A stretch of 64,000 nucleotides of DNA from Sphingomonas psychrotolerans (GCF_002796605.1 NZ_CP024923.1:1798001-1862000), one strand, 5' to 3'; counted from the first letter of the stretch, positions 51,901 to 60,520 are shown. The notes: generated by a model from the letters alone, not told the origin. Numbers and translations: made by a program.

Positions 51901-52944
51901 TCACCCGCGCCCGGTCAGCCCGCGCTTCACTGCGCGCACTCCGCCGATCATCTGGCTGGCGACGAGGTCCGCCGCCTTCCCCAGCGGCAGCGGCCGGGTG
52001 CCGAGCGTGCGGTGGAGCAGCAGCGATCCCGAGCGCACGCTCGCCCGGCAGATGCGCCACCAGAGCTGCGAAATCTCGCGATCGACCGCGGCGAGATCCT
52101 CATGCGGGTTCGCGCCGCCGAACGCCGTGCGCAGCGCCGCGATGCCGTCGAACAGCCGGTTGAGTGTCTCGACATCGGATACCGGTTCGCGCGCCATGAC
52201 ATGGCGGACGAGCAGTCCGGCGATATCGGCCGCCGCATCGCCGAGCAAAGCCGCGTGCCGCTCGCGCAGCAACAGCTCGGCATGCGCCCGCATCGTCGCG
52301 TTGAACATCTGCGAAGCGCCGCCGGCATGGCAGCGATAGAGCATCAGCACTTGGTCGATCTGCGCGATCCGACCGAACGGCCGCAGCCGATGATAAAGGT
52401 CGAAATCCTCGACATAGCGCATCGCCGGGCGCTCGAACGGGTCGAGCCGGCGCGCGGCATCGGCGCGGAACATCACCGAAGACCAGGCGATCGGGTTCTG
52501 CACCAGCATCAGCCAGTCGATCAGCATCGGCGTCAGCGGCCGCGGCCAATGGCCGGGCAGCCGCTTGCCCTCCACCAGAAAGTCGGTCGCGCAGCTCACC
52601 AGCGCCACGTCGGGTTGCGCGTCCAGATACCCCACTTGCCGCGCGAACCGTTCGGGCAGACTGACATCGTCCTGATCGAGCCCCGCGACATAACGCCCGT
52701 GAACCTCGGCAAAGGCGCGGTTGCGCGCGACCACCGGCCCGCCATTGCTCGCCGAGCGGATCACCCGCACCCGCGGGTCGCCGAAGCGTTCGAGCACGCC
52801 GACGCTGTCGTCGGTCGAGCAATCGTCGACGGCGATCAATTCCCAATCCTGCAGCGTCTGCGCGCGCAGGCTCGCCAACGTCTCGGGCAGCAAAGCCGCG
52901 CCGTTGTATACTGCCATGATCACCGAGACGGCGGGCACGCTCAT
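51901..52944 (-). CDS. family 2 glycosyltransferase
   Basis: 347 residues from the ATG at 52944. The GT-A fold starts at once: PAVSVIMAVYNGAALLPETL, ELIAVDDCSTDDS (nucleotide-sugar Asp), ASNGGPVVARNRAF and the metal-binding GLDQDD (88-93). The C-terminal part is helical and carries no membrane segment. It adds a sugar from a nucleotide donor to a glycan or other acceptor. It overlaps the DegT-FAD fusion by ATGA, so the two are made together. Confidence 0.88.
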   Translation of the reverse strand: MSVPAVSVIMAVYNGAALLPETLASLRAQTLQDWELIAVDDCSTDDSVGVLERFGDPRVRVIRSASNGGPVVARNRAFAEVHGRYVAGLDQDDVSLPERFARQVGYLDAQPDVALVSCATDFLVEGKRLPGHWPRPLTPMLIDWLMLVQNPIAWSSVMFRADAARRLDPFERPAMRYVEDFDLYHRLRPFGRIAQIDQVLMLYRCHAGGASQMFNATMRAHAELLLRERHAALLGDAAADIAGLLVRHVMAREPVSDVETLNRLFDGIAALRTAFGGANPHEDLAAVDREISQLWWRICRASVRSGSLLLHRTLGTRPLPLGKAADLVASQMIGGVRAVKRGLTGRG

Positions 52945-55448
52945 GCGACCGCCTGCGCCTGCGCGTCGAACAATTGCTCGACGATCATCTGGCCGATGTC
53001 GTTCTGCCACAGCCACAGCCCGTTGGCCTTGCCGCTGAAGCTCGCTTCGCCGCCCAGCCGTCCGTCGGGGACATGCCCCGAAGCGAGCCCGATCCCGAAC
53101 ACGCCGGGCACCGGCCGTCCCTCCATATCGATCACCCGGCATTGCTGGTCGACCAGCCGTGGCCGGCCGGGCGCATCGGCGGCGAGCGTGATGCGATTCC
53201 CGTCTACGTCGAACAGGGGCAGCGCCCGCGGGCGATAGCCGAGCGCGCCGATCACTACGTCCGCGCCTTCGATCTCGGCGCGCACCGCCGCGTCCTCGAG
53301 TTCGCCGATCTGCCGCAGCGCCATCCGCGGATCGGGGGCACGCCCGCCGACGCCGAGCATCCGCAGCACCAGTTCGCGTGCCTCGAGCCGGAAGCCCGCC
53401 AGCCGATAGACGAAGCCGCTCACCGGGCAGATGTCCTGCGGGCCGAAATCGCGGAACCCGTCCGCCCGCGCCGCCTCGACCGAAGGATAAAAAGGCCGCA
53501 GCGGCCGGCGGTGGTAGAGCGCGAGCGCCCCGGCCCCCAGCGGCAATGCCGGCGCCGCCTTGAGGATCAATGCGGCCGCCGCCAGCGCGCTGGTCGACCC
53601 GCCGAGGATCGCGATCTGCGGCGCGGGCACCCCGGCGATCCGTGCGCGCAACGCGTCGAGCCCGCCGATCCGCAGGAACTCGTCCCCGCTCATCAGCCGC
53701 TCGCCGGCAAGATCGCCCAGCGCGGCGCCCGCCACCTTCTCGGCATAGATATTGGCGCGGGTCTGATAGCCCCCGGTGGCGATCACCAGCTTTTTGGCAC
53801 GCATCACCCGCACGTCCCCGGTCACCAGATTGCGCACCCGTGCTGCCCAGATTCCATCGACGCGCCGCGCCTCGACCACCTCGCTGCGCGTCGCCACGAT
53901 GCCCCCGCGCCCCGCGACGATCGCCGCCAGTTCGGCGCCGGTCGCCTCCAGAAACGGCGTCGTCCGCGCCAGCGGCACCCCGAGCTTGCCGGCATGCATC
54001 GCGACTTCCTGCCCCGACGAATGCCCCTCCAGCGCCGCGATGCCCGCATGGCCATTGCCCTTGACCGCAGTCAGGAACGTCTCGGCGGTGCTGTCCGAAG
54101 TGATCGCATAGGTCCCGATCTCGCCGCGGCCGAGCACTGCGTCGCGTTCGACCACAGCCAGCCCCGCCTCGGCGAGCCGCACCAGCGCGTCGCTCTTGCT
54201 CGCGGCGGTCAGCAGCGCCGTCCCCGCCGGCCCGCCGCCGACGATCAGCGCCGCGTGAACATGCCCGCCGCGCCGCTCGGCCTTTGGCAGCCCTTTGAGC
54301 CCCGATGCCGCGCACGCGTCGATCAGCGCCGCGCACACCCGTTCGACATCGCTCTCGGTCATCCCGTCGGTCACCGGCAGCGACAGCACCCGCGCACCCA
54401 AATCGTCGCACACCGGCAGCGGCTCGCTCACGCCGTGCGCGCGGAACCAGGGCTGCTCGCCCAGATGCGGACTGAAATAGCTGCCTGCGCCGATCCCCTG
54501 CCCGGCCAGCGTCTCGATGATCGCGCGCCTGTGCCCGGCAAAAGCGCGCGGCAGCAGCAGCGACTGGAATTGCAGCGCCGGCCGCGAACCGCGCAGTTCC
54601 TGAAACTCGAATCCCTTCTCCGCCGCGAACCCGCCCAAAGCCGCGCGATAGACTGCGTCGAGCCGCATCCGGTGCGCTGCGACGCCCTCGATCTCGTCGA
54701 GCTTCGCCCGCGCCACCAGCCCCAGCACTTCGGGCAATTTGGCGTTGATCCCCGGCCCCTCGGCCGATCGCCCGCCGGCAAAGCCGAAATTGCTCATCCG
54801 CCGCAGCTTTTCGATCAGCGCCGCGTCGCCCGAATGGATCAGCCCGCCTTCGGCCGTCGCGAACACCTTGGTCGCGTGCATCGAGTACACCACCGCGAAC
54901 GGCGCCCCCGCGCCGAACTGCCGCCCCTCGGCATCCAGCGCACCCAGCGAAGCCGCCGCATCGATCACCACGCCCACGCCCCGCGCGGCATAGTCCCGGT
55001 AGCGCGCCAGATCGATCCCCGCCCCGAAGGTCGCATAGGGCACCACCACCGCGATCCGATCGCCATATTTCTCGAACGCCCGCGCCTCGGCCTCGGCGCT
55101 CGCCGCCCAATCCTCAGGGTCGACGTCGCACAGCAGCGGAGTCAGCCCCGCCCATTCCGCCGCGTGCCCGGTCGCCGCAAAAGTGAAGCCCGGGATCAAT
55201 GCGAAACAGCCCTTCCCCGCGCGCGGTCCCGCGGCATCGCGGATCGCCAGCATCAGCCCTAAAGTCGCATTGCCCACCGCGAGACAGTCGCCCGCCCCGC
55301 CAAACAGCTGCGCCGTCGCCGCCGCCTCGAAGCCGCGCACCACCGGCCCGCCGTTCGAATAGACTCCGCGCGCCTCGATTTCCGCCAGCGCCTCGCCCAT
55401 CAGGCTCAGCTTCGGCGGACGCGGCGCGATCAACGGCAGCCGATCCAT
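52941..55448 (-). CDS. DegT/DnrJ-type aminotransferase fused to FAD/NAD(P) oxidoreductase
   Basis: 835 residues in one uninterrupted frame from the ATG at 55448 (GGGGAG 5 nt upstream). Residues about 1-385 are a DegT/DnrJ/EryC1 sugar aminotransferase-like domain, with PLP Asp in VVIDAAASLG (near 163) and PLP lysine in SMHATKVFATAEGG (Lys194). Residues about 398-835 are an FAD-dependent oxidoreductase: dinucleotide motif LIVGGGPAGTALL (404-409 core), a second GGSTSALAAAAL Rossmann motif near 610 and IGALGYRPRALP. It might make and then oxidise an amino sugar or similar compound for the coupled glycosyltransferase. I know of no characterised enzyme with this domain pair. Confidence 0.82.
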   Translation of the reverse strand: MDRLPLIAPRPPKLSLMGEALAEIEARGVYSNGGPVVRGFEAAATAQLFGGAGDCLAVGNATLGLMLAIRDAAGPRAGKGCFALIPGFTFAATGHAAEWAGLTPLLCDVDPEDWAASAEAEARAFEKYGDRIAVVVPYATFGAGIDLARYRDYAARGVGVVIDAAASLGALDAEGRQFGAGAPFAVVYSMHATKVFATAEGGLIHSGDAALIEKLRRMSNFGFAGGRSAEGPGINAKLPEVLGLVARAKLDEIEGVAAHRMRLDAVYRAALGGFAAEKGFEFQELRGSRPALQFQSLLLPRAFAGHRRAIIETLAGQGIGAGSYFSPHLGEQPWFRAHGVSEPLPVCDDLGARVLSLPVTDGMTESDVERVCAALIDACAASGLKGLPKAERRGGHVHAALIVGGGPAGTALLTAASKSDALVRLAEAGLAVVERDAVLGRGEIGTYAITSDSTAETFLTAVKGNGHAGIAALEGHSSGQEVAMHAGKLGVPLARTTPFLEATGAELAAIVAGRGGIVATRSEVVEARRVDGIWAARVRNLVTGDVRVMRAKKLVIATGGYQTRANIYAEKVAGAALGDLAGERLMSGDEFLRIGGLDALRARIAGVPAPQIAILGGSTSALAAAALILKAAPALPLGAGALALYHRRPLRPFYPSVEAARADGFRDFGPQDICPVSGFVYRLAGFRLEARELVLRMLGVGGRAPDPRMALRQIGELEDAAVRAEIEGADVVIGALGYRPRALPLFDVDGNRITLAADAPGRPRLVDQQCRVIDMEGRPVPGVFGIGLASGHVPDGRLGGEASFSGKANGLWLWQNDIGQMIVEQLFDAQAQAVA

Positions 55449-55583
55449 AGACACTCCCCAGTTCCATGCTCGCCGGACGCACCGGCGCGATTGCGCGCGA
55501 TCCTAGCCGCGCCGAACCTTCCATTTCGTAAAGCTATCGCGCCCCGCATGGACGCGGCCCCGCGCGCGGGCTAGCCCGGTGCC

Positions 55584-56120
55584 ATGATCCTCGGTCCTCC
55601 GGAACAGCTCGATTCGGCAACGCTCGCCTTTTGCGCGACGATCTCGCCCGAGACCCCCCGCTACGTCCCCGTCCACCCCGCCCCCGCGTCGAAGCCGGCC
55701 TATTGCTTCGACAATTCGGTGACCCACGCCGAGGCCCATGGCGGCGAGGCGGTCTATGGCTGGGCAATCTGGCGCTGGCCCGGCCGCTGGTTCGAGGCCG
55801 AGCACCACGCCGTCTGGCGCAGCCCCGCGGGCGACTTGCTCGACGTCACGCCACAGCCCGGCGAACCCGCCCGCGTCCTGTTCCTGCCCGATCCTTCCGC
55901 GCCTTATGATCCCACCACGTTCCGGCCCAACATCATGGCGCCCGACGGTCATGAGGAACTGGTCCGCGAATATATCGCGCTCGTCGCGAAGCGCGGCGAG
56001 ATCACGCGGCCTTATTGGGAGCCGGGGATGGACGTGCTGCCGCTCTTCTCGCCCGAGGACCAGCAGCGGATCGCGCCGCTCGACGCGCGGATGGCGGAAT
56101 TGCGGGCGGCGATGGGGTGA
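55584..56120 (+). CDS. conserved hypothetical protein with CF-x-N / EAEHHAVW motifs
   Basis: 178 residues, not recognised as a named family. Visible motifs are YCFDNSVTHAEAHGG, GWAIWRWPGRWFEAEHHAVW and DLLDVTPQPGEP. The ordered Cys, His and Asp could form a catalytic or metal site as in small papain-like or transglutaminase folds, but this is inference. No signal peptide or membrane segment. It lies between the fusion gene (divergent) and the restriction system, and appears to be a single gene. Confidence 0.6.
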   Translation: MILGPPEQLDSATLAFCATISPETPRYVPVHPAPASKPAYCFDNSVTHAEAHGGEAVYGWAIWRWPGRWFEAEHHAVWRSPAGDLLDVTPQPGEPARVLFLPDPSAPYDPTTFRPNIMAPDGHEELVREYIALVAKRGEITRPYWEPGMDVLPLFSPEDQQRIAPLDARMAELRAAMG

Positions 56121-56237
56121 GGATCGGGGCCGAACGCGCCCCGCCATCCACAGAAATGCGCGCAGACGATCCTCTTTTGTTCTTGCGCGCTGTGAACCTC
56201 TCGATCAAAATGCCAGAAATTGTCCCAGAGGTGTTCG

Positions 56238-57479
56238 ATGCACGGTCCGCTCAGCTTTTCCCAACTCAGGCAGCAGACCGGGATGAGCGTGGAGGAACTG
56301 GCCGGAGAGCTCGGCTATTCCGCCAGCACCGTATATCGCTGGGAACGCGGTGAGATCGAGCCGAAGGCGCCGATCTATCGAACGCTGGAGATGATCGCCA
56401 AACTGACCCCCGCCGCATCCAACGACGCAGCCTTTCGTTTCATCGATCTGTTCGCGGGGATCGGTGGCCTCAGGATCGGCTTCCAGGCGATCGGCGGGCA
56501 CTGCGTGTTCACTTCGGAATGGGACGCCAAGGCGCAGGAGACCTATTCGCGCAATTTCCGCGACAATCATCCGCTCGCCGGGGATATCCGCCCCTTCGCC
56601 GAGGATCCGCAGCGCGTTCCGGAGCACGACGTGCTGCTCGGCGGCTTTCCGTGCCAGCCCTTCTCGATCGCCGGGGTCTCCAAGAAGAATGCGCTAGGCC
56701 GCCCGCACGGCTTTCTCTGCGACACGCAGGGCACCTTGTTCTTCGATACCGCGCAGATCATCGCGCACCACCGCCCCGCCGCCTTCGTGCTCGAAAACGT
56801 CAAGAATCTCGAGCGGCACGACAAGGGCCGTACCTTCGCGACGATCATCAACGTGCTCGAGAACGAGCTCGGCTATCACGTCCAGACGCGCGTGATCAGC
56901 TCCGAGCATTGGGTGCCTCAGAAGCGCGAGCGGATCTTCATCGTCGGCTTCCGCGAAAAGACCGCATTCAATCTCAAGGCACTCGAACTCCCGGGCGACG
57001 GCCCGAAGCTCGGCAGCATCTTGCAGCCGCACGACGAGGTCGATCCCAAATACACCCTCACCCCGCGCCTCTGGGACTATCTCCAGGCGTATAAGGCGAA
57101 GCACGCGTCGAAGGGCAATGGCTTTGGTTACAGTCTGTTCGGCCCGGGCGACGTCGCCCGCACCCTTTCCGCCCGTTATTACAAGGACGGCTCGGAGATC
57201 CTGATCGCGCAGCCCGGCAAGCGTCCGCGCCGCCTCACCCCGCTCGAATGCGCCCGGCTGATGGGCTTCGACCGCGGCGAGCGCCGCTGGCACATCCCGG
57301 TGTCGGATACGCAGGCATATCGGCAGTTCGGCAATGCCGTGGTCGTGCCGGTGGTGGAATTCCTCGCCCAGGCGATGAAGCCCCATCTGGCAACCGCGCT
57401 GGCGCGGCCGGACGGCCGGCATACACCCCCCGTCACCGTCTCGCGACCCGATCGGGAGCCGGCGTTCGCCCATGGCTGA
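56238..57479 (+). CDS. DNA cytosine-5 methyltransferase with N-terminal HTH (Dcm/EcoRII type)
   Basis: 413 residues from the ATG at 56238 (AGAGG 6 nt upstream). Residues about 7-60 form an Xre-like helix-turn-helix (MSVEELAGELGYSASTVYRWERG). The methylase follows with motif I FIDLFAGIGGLRIGF, motif IV GGFPCQPFS (Cys139), VI LENVKNL, VIII QKRERIFIVGF and X QFGNAVVVPV. In related enzymes (M.EcoRII, M.SsoII) the N-terminal domain represses the methylase gene. GTTC-N11-GAAC at 56179-56197 is a possible site. Overlaps vsr by 8 bp. Likely target CCWGG or a relative. Confidence 0.92.
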   Translation: MHGPLSFSQLRQQTGMSVEELAGELGYSASTVYRWERGEIEPKAPIYRTLEMIAKLTPAASNDAAFRFIDLFAGIGGLRIGFQAIGGHCVFTSEWDAKAQETYSRNFRDNHPLAGDIRPFAEDPQRVPEHDVLLGGFPCQPFSIAGVSKKNALGRPHGFLCDTQGTLFFDTAQIIAHHRPAAFVLENVKNLERHDKGRTFATIINVLENELGYHVQTRVISSEHWVPQKRERIFIVGFREKTAFNLKALELPGDGPKLGSILQPHDEVDPKYTLTPRLWDYLQAYKAKHASKGNGFGYSLFGPGDVARTLSARYYKDGSEILIAQPGKRPRRLTPLECARLMGFDRGERRWHIPVSDTQAYRQFGNAVVVPVVEFLAQAMKPHLATALARPDGRHTPPVTVSRPDREPAFAHG

Positions 57480-57924
57480 CGTGGTCTCGGCTGCGGTCCG
57501 CAGCCGGATGATGGCGGGCATCAAGGGCAAGAACACCAATCCGGAGCTGTTGCTTCGCAAGGGGCTCCATGCGCGCGGCTTCCGGTTCCGGCTGCACGAC
57601 AAATCGCTTCCGGGAACTCCGGACGTGGTTCTGCCGCGCCACCGCGCCGTCCTCTTCGCGCATGGCTGCTTCTGGCACGGGCATGACTGCCATTTGTTCA
57701 AATGGCCCAAGACGCGCGAGGAGTTCTGGCGCGCCAAGATCGCGCGCAACCAGGAACTCGATGCGAAAGCCGAGGCGACGCTGGCGAAGACCGACTGGCG
57801 CTATGCGGTGATCTGGGAGTGTGCCTTGAAAGGCCGCACGCGATTGCCGATCGAAGACGTGTTGGCATCCTGCGCGGAATGGATCAGATCGGAGGTCCCG
57901 CGGCTCGAAATCAGGGGAAGTTGA
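57472..57924 (+). CDS. vsr: very short patch repair endonuclease Vsr
   Basis: 150 residues. It nicks beside T:G mismatches left by deamination of 5-methylcytosine. The key residues line up with E. coli Vsr numbering: Asp51 (PGTPDVVLP), His64 and His69 (FAHGCFWHGHDC), and zinc ligands Cys66, His71, Cys73 and Cys117 (WECALKG). It overlaps the methylase by 8 bp and the nuclease by 1 bp (TGATG), so the three form one operon. Confidence 0.95.
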   Translation: MADVVSAAVRSRMMAGIKGKNTNPELLLRKGLHARGFRFRLHDKSLPGTPDVVLPRHRAVLFAHGCFWHGHDCHLFKWPKTREEFWRAKIARNQELDAKAEATLAKTDWRYAVIWECALKGRTRLPIEDVLASCAEWIRSEVPRLEIRGS

Positions 57925-59150
57925 TGCGGCGTGGATTTCTTTCGGATCTGTTCGCAGGAGTCGTCGCCAAGCGACTGACCCTTGTCGAAACGATCACCGA
58001 GAAATCGAACCAGCACGAATTTCAGGGTACGCTGCCGCTGCGGCAATTGCTCGGCGTCGAGGATCGCCGAGGCGTGGCGACGCGCTTCATCTGGCTCTCC
58101 GGCGAGCAGGAGGCGCTGACCGAAGACGGTTTCATGAGTTGGTCCAACGTGCGGAAAGGCAAGCCGCGGGCGCCGGAATTCCACCTTTATTACTCGACCA
58201 ACGCGGTCACCGAGATGATGCGGGCGGACGACATGCTGTTCATCGCGCTCGCACGCGACGGCTCGCTGCTCGCCGTCGTCACGCCAGCGGAAAGCACAAT
58301 CCAGAACCAGCTCCTCTGGTTGTTCGGTTTGCACGACCAGCCGATGTTCGGCTTTACCTTCCAGCCGATCGAAGGATCGAGCGACGCCGAGCTGGACTAC
58401 ATCGCACGCTATATTCTCAGCGAACTCGGCATCGCGCCGGGTGAGCCCGACGCCAGAGAGCTCGATACGCTCATCGAACCTTTCGGGCTCACCATGCCGC
58501 CGACCCGCACCTTCTCGGAACTCGCGCGATCGTCGCTGCCCCACCTCTCTGCGCCCGACGATCCGGATCGGGTGCTGGTCGAATGGATGGATCGCGAGGA
58601 GCAATTGTTCCGTCGCCTCGAACGCCGGATCGTGGCCGAGCGCATCGCCGCGGGCTTCATGGCGCCGGACGGCGCGGATGTGGACGGATTCCTGTCCTTC
58701 TCGCTCAGTGTGCAGAACCGCCGCAAGTCCCGCGCCGGGCAAGCGCTCGAGAACCATCTCGAGGCGATATTCATCGCGCATGGCGTCGAGCATCGCCGTG
58801 GCGCCGCGACCGAGAACCGCAACAAGCCCGATTTTCTGTTCCCCGGGCCGATGCAGTATCGCGATCCGGCCTTCCCCGCCTCGCGGCTGACCATGCTCGG
58901 CGCCAAATCGACCGCCAAGGACCGCTGGCGGCAGATCCTCTCCGAAGCCGACCGCATTCCCGAAAAGCATCTGCTCACGCTCGAACCGGGCATTTCCGAA
59001 AACCAGACGCGCGAGATGCAGGCTCGGCATCTTCAGCTGGTCCTGCCTTCACGGCTCCACGTCACCTATCGTCCGGCGCAGCAAGGCTGGCTGATGAACC
59101 TTGAGGCGTTCCTGTCGCTGGTCAAGGAGCGGCAGACCGGCCACGGCTAA
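57924..59150 (+). CDS. EcoRII-type restriction endonuclease
   Basis: 408 residues from the ATG at 57924. The N-terminal part (about 1-170: FIWLSGEQEALTEDGFMSW, PEFHLYYSTNAVTEMMRADD) matches the EcoRII effector-binding domain. The C-terminal part has the EcoRII catalytic region, KPDFLFPGPMQYRDPAF (near 301) and LGAKSTAKDRWRQIL (near 325), then EPGISENQTREM. Such type IIE enzymes cut CCWGG-like sites and need two copies for activity. Both domains appear intact. Exact specificity cannot be read from the sequence. Confidence 0.9.
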   Translation: MRRGFLSDLFAGVVAKRLTLVETITEKSNQHEFQGTLPLRQLLGVEDRRGVATRFIWLSGEQEALTEDGFMSWSNVRKGKPRAPEFHLYYSTNAVTEMMRADDMLFIALARDGSLLAVVTPAESTIQNQLLWLFGLHDQPMFGFTFQPIEGSSDAELDYIARYILSELGIAPGEPDARELDTLIEPFGLTMPPTRTFSELARSSLPHLSAPDDPDRVLVEWMDREEQLFRRLERRIVAERIAAGFMAPDGADVDGFLSFSLSVQNRRKSRAGQALENHLEAIFIAHGVEHRRGAATENRNKPDFLFPGPMQYRDPAFPASRLTMLGAKSTAKDRWRQILSEADRIPEKHLLTLEPGISENQTREMQARHLQLVLPSRLHVTYRPAQQGWLMNLEAFLSLVKERQTGHG

Positions 59151-59201
59151 TCGCCGGGCGGATGCCGGCGGCAATGGATTGAAGGGGCTTCCCAACACGC
59201 T

Positions 59202-59254
59202 GAACATAAAAGGAACAAAATCCTTTCCTACACGAACCGATTTGGTTATATAAT
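59202..59254 (+). promoter_or_regulatory. LexA-like box and -10 element
   Basis: GAAC-N7-GAAC at 59202-59216 is the reverse of GTTC-N7-GTTC, the alphaproteobacterial LexA site, with an A-rich spacer (T-rich on the other strand) as usual for SOS boxes. A consensus TATAAT lies at 59249-59254; no good -35 is visible. Transcription would begin at or next to the ATG at 59260. SOS control is inference. Confidence 0.5.
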
Positions 59255-59259
59255 GGCGG

Positions 59260-60282
59260 ATGCGAAACCTGGTCCCATCCACCCTCATCGTTCCGGATTT
59301 CACGCCGGTGCCGAGGAAGTACCGCTACGACGGCTGGACAGCCGAGCGTCAGCGCGCCTTCATCGCCGCGCTTGCAGAAACGGGCTCGGTGCTCGCCGCC
59401 GCGAAGCGCGTGAACATGGCGTCGGTCGGCGCCTACCAACTCCGGCTTGCCCCCGGTTCGGAGAGCTTTCGGGCAGCTTGGGAAGCCGCCCTCGCGCACG
59501 GCGTTCAAAGCCTTGCCGACATCGCCATCGAGCGTGCGCGCGAGGGCGTGCCCGTCCCGATCTTCTACAAGGGCGAGCAGTGCGGCGAGCGGCGCTGGTA
59601 CAATGACCGCCTCATCACCTTCATCCTGCGCCACTATCTGCCCGGCAGGTTCGGCGCGGGCGCGCTCGCCGCAGGCACGCGGAACCCCGCAACGGTGGCG
59701 CGGGAAGCGCAAGAGAATTGTCCGGTGTGTCGGGCGCGCGCCGACGCCTCGCAATCGGAGCAGACGGCGACTCCAGAACAGGAGAAGCGGAGGGAGGCGT
59801 GGTTCGCCGAAATCCTCAAGCGCTACAAGGCCAAGATCCGGTCGGAGCGATACTATCGCCTGACCGGCCGAACCGTCGCTGCCGACTTCACGTTGCGCCA
59901 GCTGACTCACATCGAACTCATCCTCGATTGCGGCGGCCTCGGCCTCGATCTCATCGAGCATTTGACATCCGGGGAGGACGAGCATGCATATGGCCCGAAG
60001 GCGCTGTTCGCATCGCCGCTCAGCCGCAAGCTCGACCTTTTCCGCCGCGCCGTATGGGAAGAATGCGGAGAGCCGGACCGCCCCGCCCTCCCTCTGTGCG
60101 AAACCCTGCCTCGCACCAATATGGGTCCCGGTGAGACGCTCGACGAGCGGCAGCACGCACAGACTGCCGCAGAGCGCCGCATTGCCGAGGCGCAGCTGGA
60201 GTGGGAGGCTGCGGCGCGCGAGGACAGCTGGGCCGAGTGGAAGGCCCGCCGCAGCGGCGAAGGCGCAAGCAGCGAGACTTAG
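59260..60282 (+). CDS. uncharacterised protein with N-terminal HTH-like region
   Basis: 340 residues. The N-terminal third (WTAERQRAFIAALAETGSVLAAAKRVNMASVGAYQLR) looks like the helix-turn-helix of terminase-small-subunit-like proteins. YLPGRFGAG and a Cys pair (ENCPVCRA) follow, then a helical C-terminus with many Glu/Arg/Ala. I do not recognise a characterised family, though similar proteins occur in sphingomonads. It follows the restriction operon by 109 bp behind a LexA-like box, which hints at a phage- or stress-linked role. No Shine-Dalgarno is visible. Confidence 0.6.
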   Translation: MRNLVPSTLIVPDFTPVPRKYRYDGWTAERQRAFIAALAETGSVLAAAKRVNMASVGAYQLRLAPGSESFRAAWEAALAHGVQSLADIAIERAREGVPVPIFYKGEQCGERRWYNDRLITFILRHYLPGRFGAGALAAGTRNPATVAREAQENCPVCRARADASQSEQTATPEQEKRREAWFAEILKRYKAKIRSERYYRLTGRTVAADFTLRQLTHIELILDCGGLGLDLIEHLTSGEDEHAYGPKALFASPLSRKLDLFRRAVWEECGEPDRPALPLCETLPRTNMGPGETLDERQHAQTAAERRIAEAQLEWEAAAREDSWAEWKARRSGEGASSET

Positions 60283-60361
60283 AGCCGCAATACCAATTGG
60301 TGCAGGTTAATCCCTCGGCAACCCCTCCTGACCGACAATTCCCGCAAGAGGGGGACCAGAC

Positions 60362-60520
60362 ATGCGCAATCTAATCCGCGACGAAACCGCCGCCACTGCC
60401 ATCGAATATGGGCTGATCGCCGCGCTGATCGCGGTCGCCTGCATCATGGCGTTTCAGGCGCTCGGGCTGAACCTCGCCACCATCTTCGGCACCGCGACCA
60501 ACGCGATGGCGGGGGTCTGA
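60362..60520 (+). CDS. Flp/Fap-type pilin, solitary
   Basis: 52 residues. Short type IVb pilin of the Flp class: a basic leader (RNLIRDETAAT) then the conserved AIEYGLIAALIAVACIMAF helix with the Glu-Tyr pair. AGAGGGGGA precedes the ATG. It would be processed by a TadV/CpaA-type peptidase and assembled by a Tad machine. None of those genes (cpa/tad) is in the window, so it is a stray copy or uses machinery encoded elsewhere. Confidence 0.85.
   Translation: MRNLIRDETAATAIEYGLIAALIAVACIMAFQALGLNLATIFGTATNAMAGV

Noticed and set aside
51901..55110. Single 1069-codon minus-strand frame containing the glycosyltransferase
   Set aside because: Only the last 347 codons are the glycosyltransferase; the rest is an off-frame reading of the DegT-FAD gene. 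Two overlapping genes explain the region better.
56179..56197. GTTC-N11-GAAC as a second LexA box
   Set aside because: Spacing and orientation differ from the GTTC-N7-GTTC consensus; a methylase-HTH operator is a better but still weak reading.
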